A stretch of DNA of 64,000 nucleotides, taken from contig NZ_QRBF01000004.1 in the NCBI RefSeq assembly GCF_003363265.1, positions 124,001-188,000 on the forward strand, given 5' to 3'. Both the position numbers and the translations under genes were made by a program. Shown piece after piece: positions 8,582-18,488 of this stretch. Origin of the DNA: Dyella psychrodurans (GTDB lineage: Bacteria > Pseudomonadota > Gammaproteobacteria > Xanthomonadales > Rhodanobacteraceae). The number at the start of each line of letters is the position of its first letter. Positions within the stretch are counted from its first letter, which is position 1. Under the pieces are notes generated by a model, which did not search any database, was not told the origin of the DNA, and was given only the letters and a program-made list of their open reading frames with translations.

Positions 8582-8854
8582 TCACTTCTTTACAGCGGCC
8601 TGCGCGGCTTCGCAGTCGGCCTGGGTCTTCTGCATGGTGAAGCCCTGACCCTTGCACGCGTTCTGGCCCTTGCAGGAGTTGGTGGCCTGCTTGCATGCAC
8701 CCTGGCCCTTGCAGGACGAGGAGTTCACGCACTTGACCATGGCCTGATCGCCAGCAGGCGCGCTGCCTACCGGGGTGGCGGACACGGCGGCGGCGGCGAA
8801 CAGACCGGCCACCATCACGGCCATGGCGCTGGCATTGACTGTCTTGATGTTCAT
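8582..8854 (-). CDS. bufA: Bufferin-type precursor peptide BufA (DUF2282), Cys-rich
   Basis: Precursor of a copper-binding ribosomal peptide. The 90-residue product has a signal peptide (about 1-27, hydrophobic MAVMVAGLFAAAAVSA) and a mature part with six cysteines at 42, 48, 54, 61, 67 and 81, four of them in CKG/ACK modules (CKGQGAC, CKGQNACKG). In the family BufB/BufC modify such cysteines before export, and the product binds copper in the periplasm. The ATG at 8854 has GGAG about 8 bases upstream; a longer in-frame start would add an unlikely leader. Gene order bufA-bufB-bufC is the canonical one. Confidence 0.9.
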   Translation of the reverse strand: MNIKTVNASAMAVMVAGLFAAAAVSATPVGSAPAGDQAMVKCVNSSSCKGQGACKQATNSCKGQNACKGQGFTMQKTQADCEAAQAAVKK

Positions 8855-9138
8855 GATTCTGGCTCCGTAAAAAGTTTGTGTTCGCCGCGTCGCGGCGTTG
8901 GGGATGTCTCGTCCGCTTCCACAGGTGTAGCCTGCATGGCTGGGCTCGACAGGGGCATTGTGTTGCTCCGGCTCGTCCATGGCTGCGCCCGCGCATCCTG
9001 CTTTTATGCCCGATCGTCTGGTTTGCGTTCGAGGTCCTCATCTCCGGATCCAGGGGTAGAAAGGCTGGACGTTCGAACATGGTGGGCATGGCAGGGCGCA
9101 CGCATGATGCGCTCAAATCACCGAAGGGAACATGTGCA
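8855..9138. promoter_or_regulatory. Divergent intergenic region between bufA and doxX
   Basis: This 284-base region carries the start regions of bufA (leftward) and the DoxX gene (rightward). I see no clear sigma-70 hexamers and no convincing copper-responsive (CueR-type) dyad. Control by an extracytoplasmic-function sigma factor would be in keeping with other gig/buf loci, but no promoter can be pointed out with confidence. Confidence 0.4.
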
Positions 9139-9600
9139 ATGCGTCATTACATCGCGACAAAAGCCTCCCAGGCGCTGCAGGTGCTACATGCCGGGCGTTG
9201 GCTGGGACCGCTGGTGGTGCGGCTGGTGTTCGGCTATTTCTGGCTGGAAACCGGCATCGCCAAAGTACATAACCTGGAAGGTTTTACCCAGCGCTTCGTG
9301 GGCTGGGGCATTCCACACCCGGCCTTCAGCGCGGCCTTGTCGGCATGGACGGAACTCATCGGCGGCCTCTTGCTGATGCTGGGCCTGTTCACGCGTCTGG
9401 TGAGCATTCCCATGATCATCAACATGATAGTGGCCGTGACGCTGGTGGTGTCGAGCAACCTGATGGGATTGGACGATTACGTGGAGGCCGACGAAGTGGT
9501 CTACACGCTGATCTTCTTCTGGTTCCTGATGGCCGGCCCGGGCAAGGTCAGCCTGGATACGCTGGTCGCGCGCTGGCTTGGCATTCGTACGCAGGATTGA
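9139..9600 (+). CDS. DoxX-family membrane protein beside the buf genes
   Basis: Inner-membrane protein of 153 residues with about four helices, containing the DoxX-typical opening RLVFGYFWLETGIAKV and ELIGGLLLMLGLFTR. DoxX proteins are a frequent fourth component of DUF2282/DUF692/DUF2063 loci (GigT in the Cupriavidus gold-induced cluster); their role is unclear, possibly quinone or redox linked. ATG at 9139 is chosen because AAGGGAA lies about 9 bases upstream and the protein then starts as the family does; the frame is open further upstream without plausible coding. Here the gene is divergent from bufABC rather than in the same operon. Its stop abuts the argO stop. Confidence 0.83.
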   Translation: MRHYIATKASQALQVLHAGRWLGPLVVRLVFGYFWLETGIAKVHNLEGFTQRFVGWGIPHPAFSAALSAWTELIGGLLLMLGLFTRLVSIPMIINMIVAVTLVVSSNLMGLDDYVEADEVVYTLIFFWFLMAGPGKVSLDTLVARWLGIRTQD

Positions 9601-10239
9601 TCAGCGCACAAGGAAGGACAGCAGCAGCTTGATGGCGATCGTCCACATTACCACGGCGATCAGCACATCCAGCACACGCCACGCCATCGGTTTGCGAAAG
9701 ACCGGTGCCAGCAGACGTGCTCCGAATGCCAGCGAAAAGAACCAGATGAACGATGACGTGGCCGCGCCGACCGCAAACAATGTGCGCGGCCCAAGCGCTG
9801 GCCATGCCGATGCGAGACTGCCGATCAACAGGACCGTGTCGAGATAGACATGCGGGTTGAGCCAGGTGAATCCGGCGCATGTGGCGATGACGCGCCACAT
9901 GCTGCCGGCATCGCTGTGCGTGTCGGCGGTCAATGCATGTGGATGCAAGGCGCGGCGAAATGCCTGCACGCCATACCACACCAACACGAGCGCACCGACA
10001 CAGGCGATGAGTGCCAGCAGATGCGGATGCTGTCCCACGGCGATGCCCAGTCCGCCTACGCCTGCTGCAATCAGTAGGGCATCGGAAAGTGCGCAGAACA
10101 GCGCCACCGGAAATCGGTGCACCTGCAACAGACCTTGACGCAGGACGAACGCGTTCTGTGCGCCGATGGCGACAATGAGCGAAGCGCCGAGCAACAACCC
10201 GGAGAGGAAGGGTGCGTGTGCCGACGCGGCCGCGATCAA
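9601..10239 (-). CDS. argO: LysE/ArgO-family amino acid exporter
   Basis: Inner-membrane exporter of 212 residues with six predicted helices. The opening [24 protein letters not shown] is close to ArgO/LysE proteins, and [16 protein letters not shown] is the conserved second repeat. The likely substrate is arginine or lysine. TTG at 10239 is chosen: it overlaps the gshA stop by 4 bases and has AAGGA 8 bases upstream, whereas the longer frame begins deep inside gshA. The gshA-argO coupling is unusual in function but clear in sequence. It is convergent with, and immediately abuts, the DoxX gene. Confidence 0.85.
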   Translation of the reverse strand: MIAAASAHAPFLSGLLLGASLIVAIGAQNAFVLRQGLLQVHRFPVALFCALSDALLIAAGVGGLGIAVGQHPHLLALIACVGALVLVWYGVQAFRRALHPHALTADTHSDAGSMWRVIATCAGFTWLNPHVYLDTVLLIGSLASAWPALGPRTLFAVGAATSSFIWFFSLAFGARLLAPVFRKPMAWRVLDVLIAVVMWTIAIKLLLSFLVR

Positions 10240-11603
10240 TATGCGAATTCCTTGAACACCGGGTCGACGCTGCCGTGCCACGCGCCGTGGAACAGTTCGA
10301 GCTTGCGTTCGGCCGGCGTCTGGTTGGCTTCGACGATCTCGATCAGCGGTTCCAGGAACATGCTTTCATCCGCGCCATGGCGGTTGAGGCGATGGCGTCG
10401 CTTCAGGCCGTGCGTGGCGATGCGCAGCGTTTCCCGTGCCAGCTCGCGCACGGTGCCCTGGCGGAAGGGCAACTTCAATCCGTACTTGGGCACGCCGTCA
10501 CGCAGCGCGTGACGCTCCTCGCGGGTGAAATCCTTGACCAGATCCCACGCCGACTGCAGCGCGTCGTCGTCGTAAAGCAGGCCTACCCACAAGGCGGGCA
10601 GGGCGCACAGGCGATTCCAGGGGCCGCCATCGGCGCCGCGCATTTCCAGGTACTGCTTGAGGCGCACTTCGGGAAAGGCGGTGGTGAGGTGATCGGCCCA
10701 GTCTTTCATCGTGGCGCGCGTGCCGGGCAGCGCGTCGAGCGTGCCTGTCATGAAGCGCTTGAAGTCCTGGCCGGCGAGATCGATGTAGCGACCGTCCTGA
10801 TAGCTGAAGTACATCGGCACATCGAGGATGTAATCCACGTAGCGCTCGTAGCCGAAGCCGTCCTCGAAGACGAAATCGAGCATGCCGGTGCGGTCCGCGT
10901 CGGTATCGGTCCATACATGCGAACGATACGAGAGGTAACCGTTGGGCTTGCCTTCGGTGAACGGCGAATCGGCAAACAGTGCGGTCGCGATCGGCTGCAG
11001 CGCGAGGCTGGTGCGGAACTTGCGCACCATGTCGCTTTCGCTGCCGAAATCCAGGTTCACCTGCACGGTGCAGGTGCGCGTCATCATGTCCAGGCCGAGC
11101 GAACCGACCTTGGGCATGTACTCGCGCATGATCTTGTAGCGGCCCTTGGGCATCCACGGCATATCGCCGCGCGCCCACTTGGGCTGAAAACCCATGCCCA
11201 GAAAGCCGAGGCCGAGGCCATCGGCCACGGAACGCACTTCTTCCAGATGTGTGTTCACTTCGCCACACGTCTGGTGGATGTTCTCCAGCGGTGCGCCGGA
11301 AAGCTCCAGCTGACCGGCCGGCTCCAGCGTGATGTTGGCCTTGTCGCGGATCAGCGCCACCGGGGTCTCGCCTTCACGGGCGATTTCCCAGCCATAACGC
11401 GAGGCGATGCCTTCGAGCAGAGCACGAATGCCGCGGTCGCCTTCGAAGGTGGGTGGGCGCAGATCGTCCGTGCGAAAGCCGAATTTCTCGTGTTCGGTGC
11501 CGATGCGCCAGGCATCGCGCGGCTTCTCGCCCGCAGCCACGTAGTCGATCAGCTGCTGACGACCGTGAATGGGGGTGCTCTTGACGGCACTGGGTATGGA
11601 CAC
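10236..11603 (-). CDS. gshA: Glutamate-cysteine ligase (plant/alphaproteobacterial GCS2 type)
   Basis: ATP-dependent ligase joining glutamate and cysteine, the first step of glutathione synthesis. The 455-residue protein matches the plant-like class rather than the E. coli type, with [46 protein letters not shown] and [17 protein letters not shown] segments that carry the substrate- and metal-binding Glu and Arg residues. The start is GTG at 11603. No gshB is present nearby. Glutathione made here would support the Grx4 protein encoded at 55.4-56.3 kb. Confidence in the class comes from these motifs and the length. Confidence 0.95.
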   Translation of the reverse strand: MSIPSAVKSTPIHGRQQLIDYVAAGEKPRDAWRIGTEHEKFGFRTDDLRPPTFEGDRGIRALLEGIASRYGWEIAREGETPVALIRDKANITLEPAGQLELSGAPLENIHQTCGEVNTHLEEVRSVADGLGLGFLGMGFQPKWARGDMPWMPKGRYKIMREYMPKVGSLGLDMMTRTCTVQVNLDFGSESDMVRKFRTSLALQPIATALFADSPFTEGKPNGYLSYRSHVWTDTDADRTGMLDFVFEDGFGYERYVDYILDVPMYFSYQDGRYIDLAGQDFKRFMTGTLDALPGTRATMKDWADHLTTAFPEVRLKQYLEMRGADGGPWNRLCALPALWVGLLYDDDALQSAWDLVKDFTREERHALRDGVPKYGLKLPFRQGTVRELARETLRIATHGLKRRHRLNRHGADESMFLEPLIEIVEANQTPAERKLELFHGAWHGSVDPVFKEFAY

Positions 11604-11814
11604 GGGGTGAGCCTCACGGGGTTGGCCTCCGACTATGGAGGCGCTATCCCGCCACGAAAAGGGGGGAAGTGAAAAAAATTGTACGTGACAGTACAGCTAC
11701 AACGATGTCCGTGTAGCTGGACGTCAAAACGAGCCCTCGGCCTCTTCAAGCGGCCAGGAACTGCGCCCTAACCGTTGCACAATGGTACGGATTCAACGTG
11801 ATGTGAAGATGACC

Positions 11815-13314
11815 TCAGGCACGGGACGGGAACGTTATCCGCATGCGCGCGCCGCTTCCCTCATGCGCATCCAGGATGTCGAAACCGGCGCGATGGCTGC
11901 GCGCGATTTCCTCGACGATGGCCAGGCCCAGGCCGCTACTTTGTCCATCGCTGCCCGCGGCGCGATAGAAGCGCTCCCGTACGCGCTCGCGCTCGGCGTG
12001 CGGGATACCGGGTCCGCTGTCTTCCACTTCCAGATAGGGCGAGCCGCTGTTCACCCCGCAGCGCACGGTGATATTGCCGCCATCCGGCGTGTGGCGGATG
12101 GCGTTGTCGAGCAGGTTGATCAGCAGTTCGTGCAGCAGCCAGTACACGCCGTGCACCTGCACCGGTTTGCATTCGGCGCCCAGGTCGATATCGTGCGCGA
12201 GGGCACGATCCAGCATGGCGCCGACCACGGCACCAATCAGCACATCGAGTTGGATGGCCACAAAATCGCCGGGGCTGTGCGCCGACGGTTCGGCACGTGC
12301 CAACGCAAGCAGCTGATTGGCTGTATGGGCGAGGCGGTCGACGCTGCCTTGCAGGCGATTGATGCGCTCGTGTTGCGTTTTGTCCTGTGTTTCGCTTGCC
12401 AGCACTTCCAACTGCGCTTTCAGTCCCGTAAGCGGCGTGCGCAATTGATGTGCGGCATTGGTGAGGAAGTGCTGTTGCGCCAGCGTCGAGTCACGCACAG
12501 TCACCAGCAAGGTATTGAGCGATTCCACCAACGGTCGCACTTCGCTGGGCACCGGTTCCAGTGGCAGCGGCTGCAGCGACTGCGGCTGGCGCCGCATGAT
12601 CTGATCGCGCAACCGATGTATCGGCCGCAGTGCCACGGTAATGCCGAACAAGCAGACGCCCAGCACCAGCAAGAGCTGGATGCCATCGCTGAGGCCGATG
12701 ACGGTGTCCAATCGGCGCACGACCACGTCGCGCCGGTGCACGGTTTCGCCCACGGTGACGACCACCGGGGTATCGCCAACGGTCGTGTGATAGCTGGCGA
12801 CGCGCAAGGTGACGTGCTTGTAGAGCGCGTCGCTGTAGGCCATGTTGTCGACCGGGGTGCCTGCAGCGGCGGGCAGACCTTCGTCGCCAGCCAGCGTTTG
12901 GCCGTCTGGAAGGCTTACGCGAAACAGGAAATTGTCTCGTCCACCCGGATACAGATGCATCCACGGCACCGCCCTGTCTTCCAGATCGAAGCGCATCGAG
13001 GACGGGTGGTGTGGAGCGATGCCCGGATCCGCAGGCTGCCGCACGGGCCGCGGGCCGGGAGGTTGCATCGGGCTTAGGCCTGACTCGGGCCTTTCCACAT
13101 AAAGCTGCCCGTCGGGCGCCTGCTGAACGTGCGCGGCGATAGCTATCGCCGCGCGCGAGAGCGCGCGATCGAAAGCCTCGTACATCGGCGTCACGTAGGT
13201 GCGGTGATCCGCCCAGATGCTGATGACCAGCAATAAAACCAGCGGCAGCAGCAAGTAGCCGAGCAATCGGCCTCGGACGCTGAGGGCGCGATGCAGATTG
13301 GCTCGGGTAGACAT
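11815..13314 (-). CDS. Two-component sensor histidine kinase (QseC/TctE-like)
   Basis: Inner-membrane kinase of 499 residues. Two membrane segments (about 14-35 and 208-230) flank a periplasmic domain of about 170 residues with a Pro-rich stretch (about 79-104). Then come a HAMP-like linker, the DHp helix with H289 in AAHQLRTPL, and the ATPase domain with NLLDNAIRHTP, EDSGPGIP and SSGLGLAIVEEI. It lies 16 bases after its response regulator, on the same strand. The periplasmic domain resembles the 2CSK_N type of QseC/TctE kinases; the signal is unknown. The gene ends the operon, about 210 bases before gshA. Confidence 0.92.
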   Translation of the reverse strand: MSTRANLHRALSVRGRLLGYLLLPLVLLLVISIWADHRTYVTPMYEAFDRALSRAAIAIAAHVQQAPDGQLYVERPESGLSPMQPPGPRPVRQPADPGIAPHHPSSMRFDLEDRAVPWMHLYPGGRDNFLFRVSLPDGQTLAGDEGLPAAAGTPVDNMAYSDALYKHVTLRVASYHTTVGDTPVVVTVGETVHRRDVVVRRLDTVIGLSDGIQLLLVLGVCLFGITVALRPIHRLRDQIMRRQPQSLQPLPLEPVPSEVRPLVESLNTLLVTVRDSTLAQQHFLTNAAHQLRTPLTGLKAQLEVLASETQDKTQHERINRLQGSVDRLAHTANQLLALARAEPSAHSPGDFVAIQLDVLIGAVVGAMLDRALAHDIDLGAECKPVQVHGVYWLLHELLINLLDNAIRHTPDGGNITVRCGVNSGSPYLEVEDSGPGIPHAERERVRERFYRAAGSDGQSSGLGLAIVEEIARSHRAGFDILDAHEGSGARMRITFPSRA

Positions 13315-13330
13315 GCGCTACTTACGCGAC

Positions 13331-13996
13331 TCAGGCGTCGTCTAGGCGATAGCCCAGTCCGCGAATGCCGCGCACGGTGGCGGCATCGCCCAGCTTCGCG
13401 CGCAGGCGCGAAACGTGGACTTCGATCGCATTGCCCGAAATCTCTTCGTCCCAGCTCACGATGGCCTGGATCAGGCGCTCCTTGCTCACCACGCGACCGC
13501 TATGGTGGGCCAGGCATTCCAGGATCGACCATTCGCGACGGGTAAGTTCGAGCACGCGGCCGGTGTCGTCGATGGCACGGCGTCCGGCAAGATCGATGCG
13601 TAGACGTCCCACCACCATTTCGTTGGCGGTAGCGGCGGTGGCGCGGCGAATCAGGGCGCGGCACCGCGCGGCCAGTTCGGGTAGCGCGAAGGGTTTCACC
13701 AGGTAATCGTCAGCGCCAAGGTCGAGCGCGTTGACGCGATCGTCCAGTCCATCGCGGGCGGTCACGATCAGCAATGGGAGCGAGCTGCCGTCGCGGCGCA
13801 AACGGCGCACCAGCGTAAAACCGTCTTCGCCGGGAAGGCCCAGATCGACAATGGCCAGATCGTAGTGAGTCGTGTCCAGGCGCCCTTGAACGGATTCGGC
13901 GTCGCCGACGGCGTCGACTACATAACCGGCCGTAGCAAGGCCACGAACGATGGCGTCGGATACCAGGGGATCGTCTTCGACTAACAGGATTCGCAT
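13331..13996 (-). CDS. OmpR-family response regulator (QseB/TctD-like)
   Basis: DNA-binding regulator of 221 residues. The receiver domain has the acidic pocket EDD (8-10), phospho-acceptor D51 in IVDLGLPGEDG and the conserved Lys in LVKPF. The C-terminal winged helix includes LTRREWSILECLAHH, SGNAIEVHVSRLRAKL and IRGLGYRLD. It is the first gene of a two-gene operon with the histidine kinase downstream (16-base gap). The 206 bases upstream also hold the rho terminator, so its promoter must lie between about 13997 and 14155. Confidence 0.94.
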   Translation of the reverse strand: MRILLVEDDPLVSDAIVRGLATAGYVVDAVGDAESVQGRLDTTHYDLAIVDLGLPGEDGFTLVRRLRRDGSSLPLLIVTARDGLDDRVNALDLGADDYLVKPFALPELAARCRALIRRATAATANEMVVGRLRIDLAGRRAIDDTGRVLELTRREWSILECLAHHSGRVVSKERLIQAIVSWDEEISGNAIEVHVSRLRAKLGDAATVRGIRGLGYRLDDA

Positions 13997-14155
13997 ACGA
14001 CTTGATGACTGGGAAGTCGCAAGATCGTAGCAGCTAATACAGCGTTAGATGCCCGATTTTCTAGCGGGGATGGCTGAAATCGGTATGCGAAATCCTGCCG
14101 CAAGGCTGGGCGGCGCCTGAACGCGGCATGGCGGCCATCGCCGACGCACCCAACG

Positions 14156-14181
14156 AAAAGGCCGCCCTGGGGCGGCCTTTT
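14156..14181 (-). terminator. Intrinsic terminator of rho
   Basis: AAAAGGCCGCCC (14156-14167) and GGGCGGCCTTTT (14170-14181) form a 12-bp stem that on the minus strand ends in T residues, 22 bases after the rho stop. The same structure has a T-run in both directions. Confidence 0.88.
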
Positions 14182-14202
14182 CAAACATCGCTGGCGTGTC
14201 GA

Positions 14203-15963
14203 TCAGCGCTTCATCGAGTTGAAGAACTCGTCGTTGGACTTGGTGTTCTTCATCTTGTCGAGCATGAATTCCATCGCAGCCAGTTCATCCATCGGATGCA
14301 GCAGCTTGCGCAGAATCCAGATCTTGGCGAGCAGGTCCGGTTCGATCAGCAAGTCTTCGCGGCGCGTGCCGGAGCGGTTGATGTCGATGGCCGGATACAC
14401 GCGCTTCTCGGAGATGCGGCGAGACAGGTGCACTTCCATGTTGCCGGTGCCCTTGAACTCTTCGTAGATCACCTCGTCCATCTTGCTGCCGGTGTCGATC
14501 AGTGCGGTAGCGATGATGGTGAGCGAGCCGCCCTCTTCCACGTTGCGCGCGGCGCCGAAGAAGCGCTTCGGACGCTGCAGTGCGTTCGCATCCACACCGC
14601 CCGTGAGTACCTTGCCGGAGCTCGGCACCACGGTGTTGTAGGCGCGGGCGAGGCGCGTGATCGAATCGAGCAGGATCACCACATCCTTCTTGTGCTCGAC
14701 CAGGCGCTTGGCGCGTTCGATCACCATTTCGGCGACCTGCACGTGACGCACGGCCGGTTCGTCGAAGGTGGAGCTGATCACTTCGGCGCGCACGGTACGC
14801 GCGATTTCAGTCACTTCTTCCGGACGTTCGTCGATCAACAGCATGATCAGGTGAACGTCGGGATGGTTGTACGAAATCGCCTGCGCGACGTTCTGCAGCA
14901 TCATCGTCTTACCGGATTTCGGCTGCGACACGATGAGGCCGCGCTGGCCGCGACCGACCGGTGCGACGAGGTCGAGGATGCGCCCGGTGATGTCTTCCGT
15001 CGAACCGTTGCCGCGCTCGAGCTTGAACGCCTTGCGCGGGAACAGAGGCGTAAGGTTCTCGAACAGCATCTTGTTCTTCGATGCTTCCGGCGGATCGCCG
15101 TTGATGTCGTCGACCTTCAGCATCGCGAAGTAGCGTTCGCCTTCCTTCGGATGACGCACGCGTCCGGTGATGTAGTCGCCGGTGCGCAAGTTGAAGCGAC
15201 GGATCTGGCTGGGCGAGACGTAGATGTCGTCGGGACCGGCGAGGTAGGACTCATCGGCCGAACGCAGGAAGCCGAAACCGTCCTGCAGGATTTCCAGCAC
15301 GCCTTCGGCCCAGATGCCGCCGCCGGAGCGCGCATGCGCCTTGAGGATGTTGAAGATCACATCCTGGCGACGCTGGCGCGCGACGCCTTCCTGGATGCCG
15401 AGCGACTCGGCGAACTCGAGCAGCTGGACCGGATTCTTGCGCTTCAGTTCGGTGAGATTGATGACGCGATCGTTGCTGCCGATATCGGCGTTCTCGTCAT
15501 CCGCCGGCAAACCATGCGGATTGCGCGGCTGGCCGCCACCTGGCTGCTGCGGCCGATTGCCGCGCTCGTGGCGACGGCGGCGATTGCGGTCGTTGCGATC
15601 CATACGGCGGTCGTTGCCGCCCGGGCCCTGGTTGGGCTGACCTTGATTCTGCGGAGACTGGCCGTTGTTCGGCTGGCCGCCCTGATTGCTTTCACGGGCT
15701 TCCTGGCCTTCCTGGCCGTTGCCGTAACGCAACGTTTCCTGGGCCGGCGCGGAGGCGGGCGGCTCGCTGCGGGAGTCGGCCGAAGCGGCCGGACGCTCAT
15801 AGGCAGGGGCCGGAGCGGGTGCGGTGGGCCGCTCGCTCTGAACGCTGGCGTTGGCCTCGGCGGCTGCGGCGGATCGTCGCGGCGAACGGGTACGGGTTTC
15901 ACTCACGGGCTTGGTATCGGCGCTGATGGCGTCGGACGAATCTTTGCTTTCTATATCGGACAC
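14203..15963 (-). CDS. rho: Transcription termination factor Rho with long disordered N-terminal extension
   Basis: Hexameric RNA-dependent ATPase that ends transcription. The protein has 586 residues against 419 in E. coli. The first 168 or so are an added low-complexity region: Ala/Pro/Ser-rich, then Gly/Asn/Gln-rich (about 80-118), then Arg-rich (about 119-137). The canonical protein begins at [10 protein letters not shown]. The cold-shock-like RNA-binding domain ([19 protein letters not shown]) and the ATPase core follow, with Walker [10 protein letters not shown] (about 345-353; E. coli has KAGKT), Walker [16 protein letters not shown] and the Q/R loop regions. GTG at 15963 is preferred to TTG at 15969 because GAGG is then 7 bases away. 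Confidence 0.97.
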   Translation of the reverse strand: MSDIESKDSSDAISADTKPVSETRTRSPRRSAAAAEANASVQSERPTAPAPAPAYERPAASADSRSEPPASAPAQETLRYGNGQEGQEARESNQGGQPNNGQSPQNQGQPNQGPGGNDRRMDRNDRNRRRRHERGNRPQQPGGGQPRNPHGLPADDENADIGSNDRVINLTELKRKNPVQLLEFAESLGIQEGVARQRRQDVIFNILKAHARSGGGIWAEGVLEILQDGFGFLRSADESYLAGPDDIYVSPSQIRRFNLRTGDYITGRVRHPKEGERYFAMLKVDDINGDPPEASKNKMLFENLTPLFPRKAFKLERGNGSTEDITGRILDLVAPVGRGQRGLIVSQPKSGKTMMLQNVAQAISYNHPDVHLIMLLIDERPEEVTEIARTVRAEVISSTFDEPAVRHVQVAEMVIERAKRLVEHKKDVVILLDSITRLARAYNTVVPSSGKVLTGGVDANALQRPKRFFGAARNVEEGGSLTIIATALIDTGSKMDEVIYEEFKGTGNMEVHLSRRISEKRVYPAIDINRSGTRREDLLIEPDLLAKIWILRKLLHPMDELAAMEFMLDKMKNTKSNDEFFNSMKR

Positions 15964-16117
15964 GGGCAAACCTCACGGGGCGCCGTTAGTGACAGGAGGG
16001 AAGACGAGCGTCGCGCGGAACGCGCGAGGGGGCAGGGCCGCCCCAACTAAGGAAGGAATCTAGCACTCGCTGCGCGGCCTCGTAAAGGGCGTGCGCAGCG
16101 AGGTCAGGCGGCGATGT

Positions 16118-16444
16118 TCAGATCGCCTTGTCGATCATCTGGACCAATTGGCCCTTGCTGACGGCGCCGATCTGGGTGGCTTCCACCTTGCCGTTCTTGA
16201 ACACCATCAGGGTCGGAATGCCGCGCACGCCGTAGGCGCGGGGGGTCTTCTGGTTGTGGTCGATGTTCAGCTTGACCACGCGCAGCTTGCCTTCGTACTG
16301 CTTGGCGAGATCTTCCAGGGCGGGGGCGATGGCCTTGCACGGGCCGCACCATTCGGCCCAGAAGTCCAGCAGGACGGGGGTATCGGACTTCAGCACTTCC
16401 TGGTCGAAGGCGTCGTCGCTCACATGACTGATAAGTTCGCTCAC
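16118..16444 (-). CDS. trxA: Thioredoxin 1
   Basis: Small cytosolic thiol-disulfide reductase of 108 residues with the active site WCGPC (C33, C36), the cis-Pro loop GIPTLMVF and the buried acidic residue of [11 protein letters not shown] at 16444 is chosen from GGAG about 7 bases upstream and from the canonical length; the longer open frame would add an unlikely 70-residue leader. It is encoded upstream of rho on the same strand (154-base gap), the conserved trxA-rho order of many proteobacteria, and divergently from rhlB. Confidence 0.96.
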   Translation of the reverse strand: MSELISHVSDDAFDQEVLKSDTPVLLDFWAEWCGPCKAIAPALEDLAKQYEGKLRVVKLNIDHNQKTPRAYGVRGIPTLMVFKNGKVEATQIGAVSKGQLVQMIDKAI

Positions 16445-16814
16445 CGTGGGTCTCCGAGGTAGGCGGGGTAAGGGGTTAAGGACCGGGTGCCGATCATCAG
16501 CTACACTATTAGGAGTGCCTATGAGGCGCGGGTCGATCCGGGATGAAGCAGTGCCGTTGCGGCAGGGCTCCATTCCAGCGTAAGTCGGGACGCGATTCAA
16601 GCGATTCAAGGGCACCAGCGACCTGCCTGGCTGGCATAGGCGAGACGGCTTCACGAGCCGTTTTGCCTATGCCAGCGGGGCGCAAGTCGGCTGTTCTCAA
16701 CGATTTCGGCGCCGCCGTCGAGCGCGCCGCCGCCCTCCACCTGTCCCAAAGTTGCCAGACTGACTGCGGGACCGGTCCGATGCCCCAGCGTTGGTCCGTA
16801 CCAGACTCCCCTTC
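16445..16814. other. Intergenic region between trxA and rhlB holding a long hairpin
   Basis: This 370-base region between divergent genes carries the trxA promoter on the left and the rhlB promoter on the right; neither shows clear hexamers. Its notable content is the 20-bp-stem hairpin at 16631-16675 (separate entry). GCGATTCAA is directly repeated near 16592-16609. A small frame across 16543-16833 shows no recognisable protein features. Confidence 0.6.
16631..16675. repeat. 20-bp inverted repeat (long hairpin) between trxA and rhlB
   Basis: The arms 16631-16650 (CTGGCATAGGCGAGACGGCT) and 16656-16675 pair over 20 positions, with two G-T pairs and no mismatches, leaving a 5-base loop TCACG. 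There is no T-run directly after either arm. It may be a dispersed palindromic element, an RNA-processing hairpin or part of a small RNA. Confidence 0.75.
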
Positions 16815-18479
16815 ATGTCCCAAACTGTCCTAACTGAAACCTTTTTCACCCAATTCGATTTACATCCGCTGCTGCAGAAAGGCCTCGACGAGGCCGGCTT
16901 CACGCGCTGCACGCCCATTCAGGCACTGACCCTGCCGGTCGCCCTGACCGGCCGCGACGTCGCCGGGCAGGCGCAGACCGGTACCGGCAAGACCTGCGCC
17001 TTCCTGGTCGCCCTGATGAATCGCCTGCTCACTCAGCCGGCGGTGGCGGAACGCAAGGATTCTGATCCGCGCGCGCTGGTGATCGCACCGACCCGCGAGC
17101 TGGCGATCCAGATCGAAAAGGATGCCAAGAACATCGGCCGCTACAGCGGCCTGCGCACCGCGCTGATCTACGGCGGCGTCGACTACGACAAGCAGCGCCA
17201 GCAGCTGAAGGATGGCTGCGACATCATCATCGCCACGCCGGGCCGGCTGCTCGATTACTACAAGCAGAATGTTTTCGGCTTCAACGGCGTCGAAGTGATG
17301 GTGGTCGACGAAGCCGATCGCATGTTCGACCTCGGCTTCATCAAGGACGTGCGCTTCATCTTCCGCCGCCTGCCGGCGCGCGAGCAGCGCCAGGTGCTGC
17401 TGTTCTCCGCCACGCTCTCGCATCGCGTGCTCGAACTCGCGTACGAGCACATGCACAACGCCGAGAAGCTGGTGGTGGAAACCGACAACGTCACCGCCGA
17501 TCGCGTGCGCCAGCTCGTCTACTTCCCCGCCAAGGAAGAAAAGATGCCGCTGCTGCTCAATCTGCTGGATCAGACCAAGGCCGAGCGCAGCATCATTTTC
17601 GTCAATACCAAGGCGGCGGCCGAGAAAATCACCGATCGCGTGAAGCGCCAGGGTTATCGCGTGGGCGCGCTGTCCGGCGACGTGCCGCAGCTCAAGCGCC
17701 AGAAGCTGCTGCAGCGTTTCCAGGACGGTCAGCTCGAGGTCCTTGTGTGCACGGACGTCGCCGCGCGCGGTCTGCATATCCCGGCGGTCAGCCACGTGTT
17801 CAACTACGACCTGCCGCAGGACGCCGAAGACTACGTACACCGCATCGGCCGTACCGCGCGCCTCGGTGCCGAAGGCGATGCGATCAGCTTTGCCTGCGAT
17901 CTGTACGCGATGTCCTTGCCGGATATCGAGGAATACATCAGCCAGAAGATCCCGGTGGCGACCATCGCCCCGGAGATGCTGGTGATGCCGCAGCCCAAGC
18001 AGGTCGATGCGCAGTACGCGGCCGATGCCGCAGCCGACAGCGCGGCGTTCGGCGACAAGGTGACGCCGCGCGACGATGCGAAGAAATCCACGCGTGGTCC
18101 GCGTCGCAGCGGCGGGCGTGGCGGCGAACGTTCGGGTGCTTCCTCGGAACGTCGCCGCGAAGATCGTCCGCGCAAACCGCGCGATCAGGAGGCGAGTGTC
18201 GTCAAGAGCGAAGCGCAGTCATCGCCTGCACCGTCCGCGGCGCCGCAGGGCGATGTTGCCGGCGAAGGCAAGCGTCGTCGGCGTCGCGGTGGCCGTGGTC
18301 GCAGTCGTTCGGGTGCCGCTCCAGGTGCCGAGGCTGCTGCCAACCATGCTGCGGCGGCGACCAATGGCAATCGTCCATCGCGACAGGTGGTCGCGCAGAC
18401 GCCGTCCACGGGCGAGCACGTCGCATCGAAAAAGCAGGGTTTCTTCCGTCGCCTGGCGCGACTGTTCACCGGCCGCTGA
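16815..18479 (+). CDS. rhlB: DEAD-box RNA helicase RhlB
   Basis: ATP-dependent RNA helicase of the RNA degradosome. The 554-residue protein has the Q motif region ([10 protein letters not shown] to CTPIQ), Walker A AQTGTGKT (53-60), [22 protein letters not shown] and HRIGRTAR, and matches Xanthomonad RhlB closely. About 150 residues after the helicase core are Arg/Gly/Ala/Ser-rich and very basic, ending in a conserved-looking amphipathic peptide ([13 protein letters not shown]), which may bind RNA, RNase E or the membrane. ATG at 16815 gives the family N-terminus; an in-frame TTG 24 bases upstream is less likely. It is divergent from trxA. Confidence 0.94.
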   Translation: MSQTVLTETFFTQFDLHPLLQKGLDEAGFTRCTPIQALTLPVALTGRDVAGQAQTGTGKTCAFLVALMNRLLTQPAVAERKDSDPRALVIAPTRELAIQIEKDAKNIGRYSGLRTALIYGGVDYDKQRQQLKDGCDIIIATPGRLLDYYKQNVFGFNGVEVMVVDEADRMFDLGFIKDVRFIFRRLPAREQRQVLLFSATLSHRVLELAYEHMHNAEKLVVETDNVTADRVRQLVYFPAKEEKMPLLLNLLDQTKAERSIIFVNTKAAAEKITDRVKRQGYRVGALSGDVPQLKRQKLLQRFQDGQLEVLVCTDVAARGLHIPAVSHVFNYDLPQDAEDYVHRIGRTARLGAEGDAISFACDLYAMSLPDIEEYISQKIPVATIAPEMLVMPQPKQVDAQYAADAAADSAAFGDKVTPRDDAKKSTRGPRRSGGRGGERSGASSERRREDRPRKPRDQEASVVKSEAQSSPAPSAAPQGDVAGEGKRRRRRGGRGRSRSGAAPGAEAAANHAAAATNGNRPSRQVVAQTPSTGEHVASKKQGFFRRLARLFTGR

Positions 18480-18488
18480 ACCGCCGTC

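Noticed and set aside
14128-16050. A 640-codon frame on the plus strand across rho
   Set aside because: It is antisense to the highly conserved rho gene and its composition (His/Arg/Ala-rich) is typical of a shadow frame.
16543-16833. A 96-codon frame in the trxA-rhlB intergenic region
   Set aside because: It runs through the 20-bp hairpin, has no signal peptide, domain or good ribosome-binding site, and overlaps the rhlB start.
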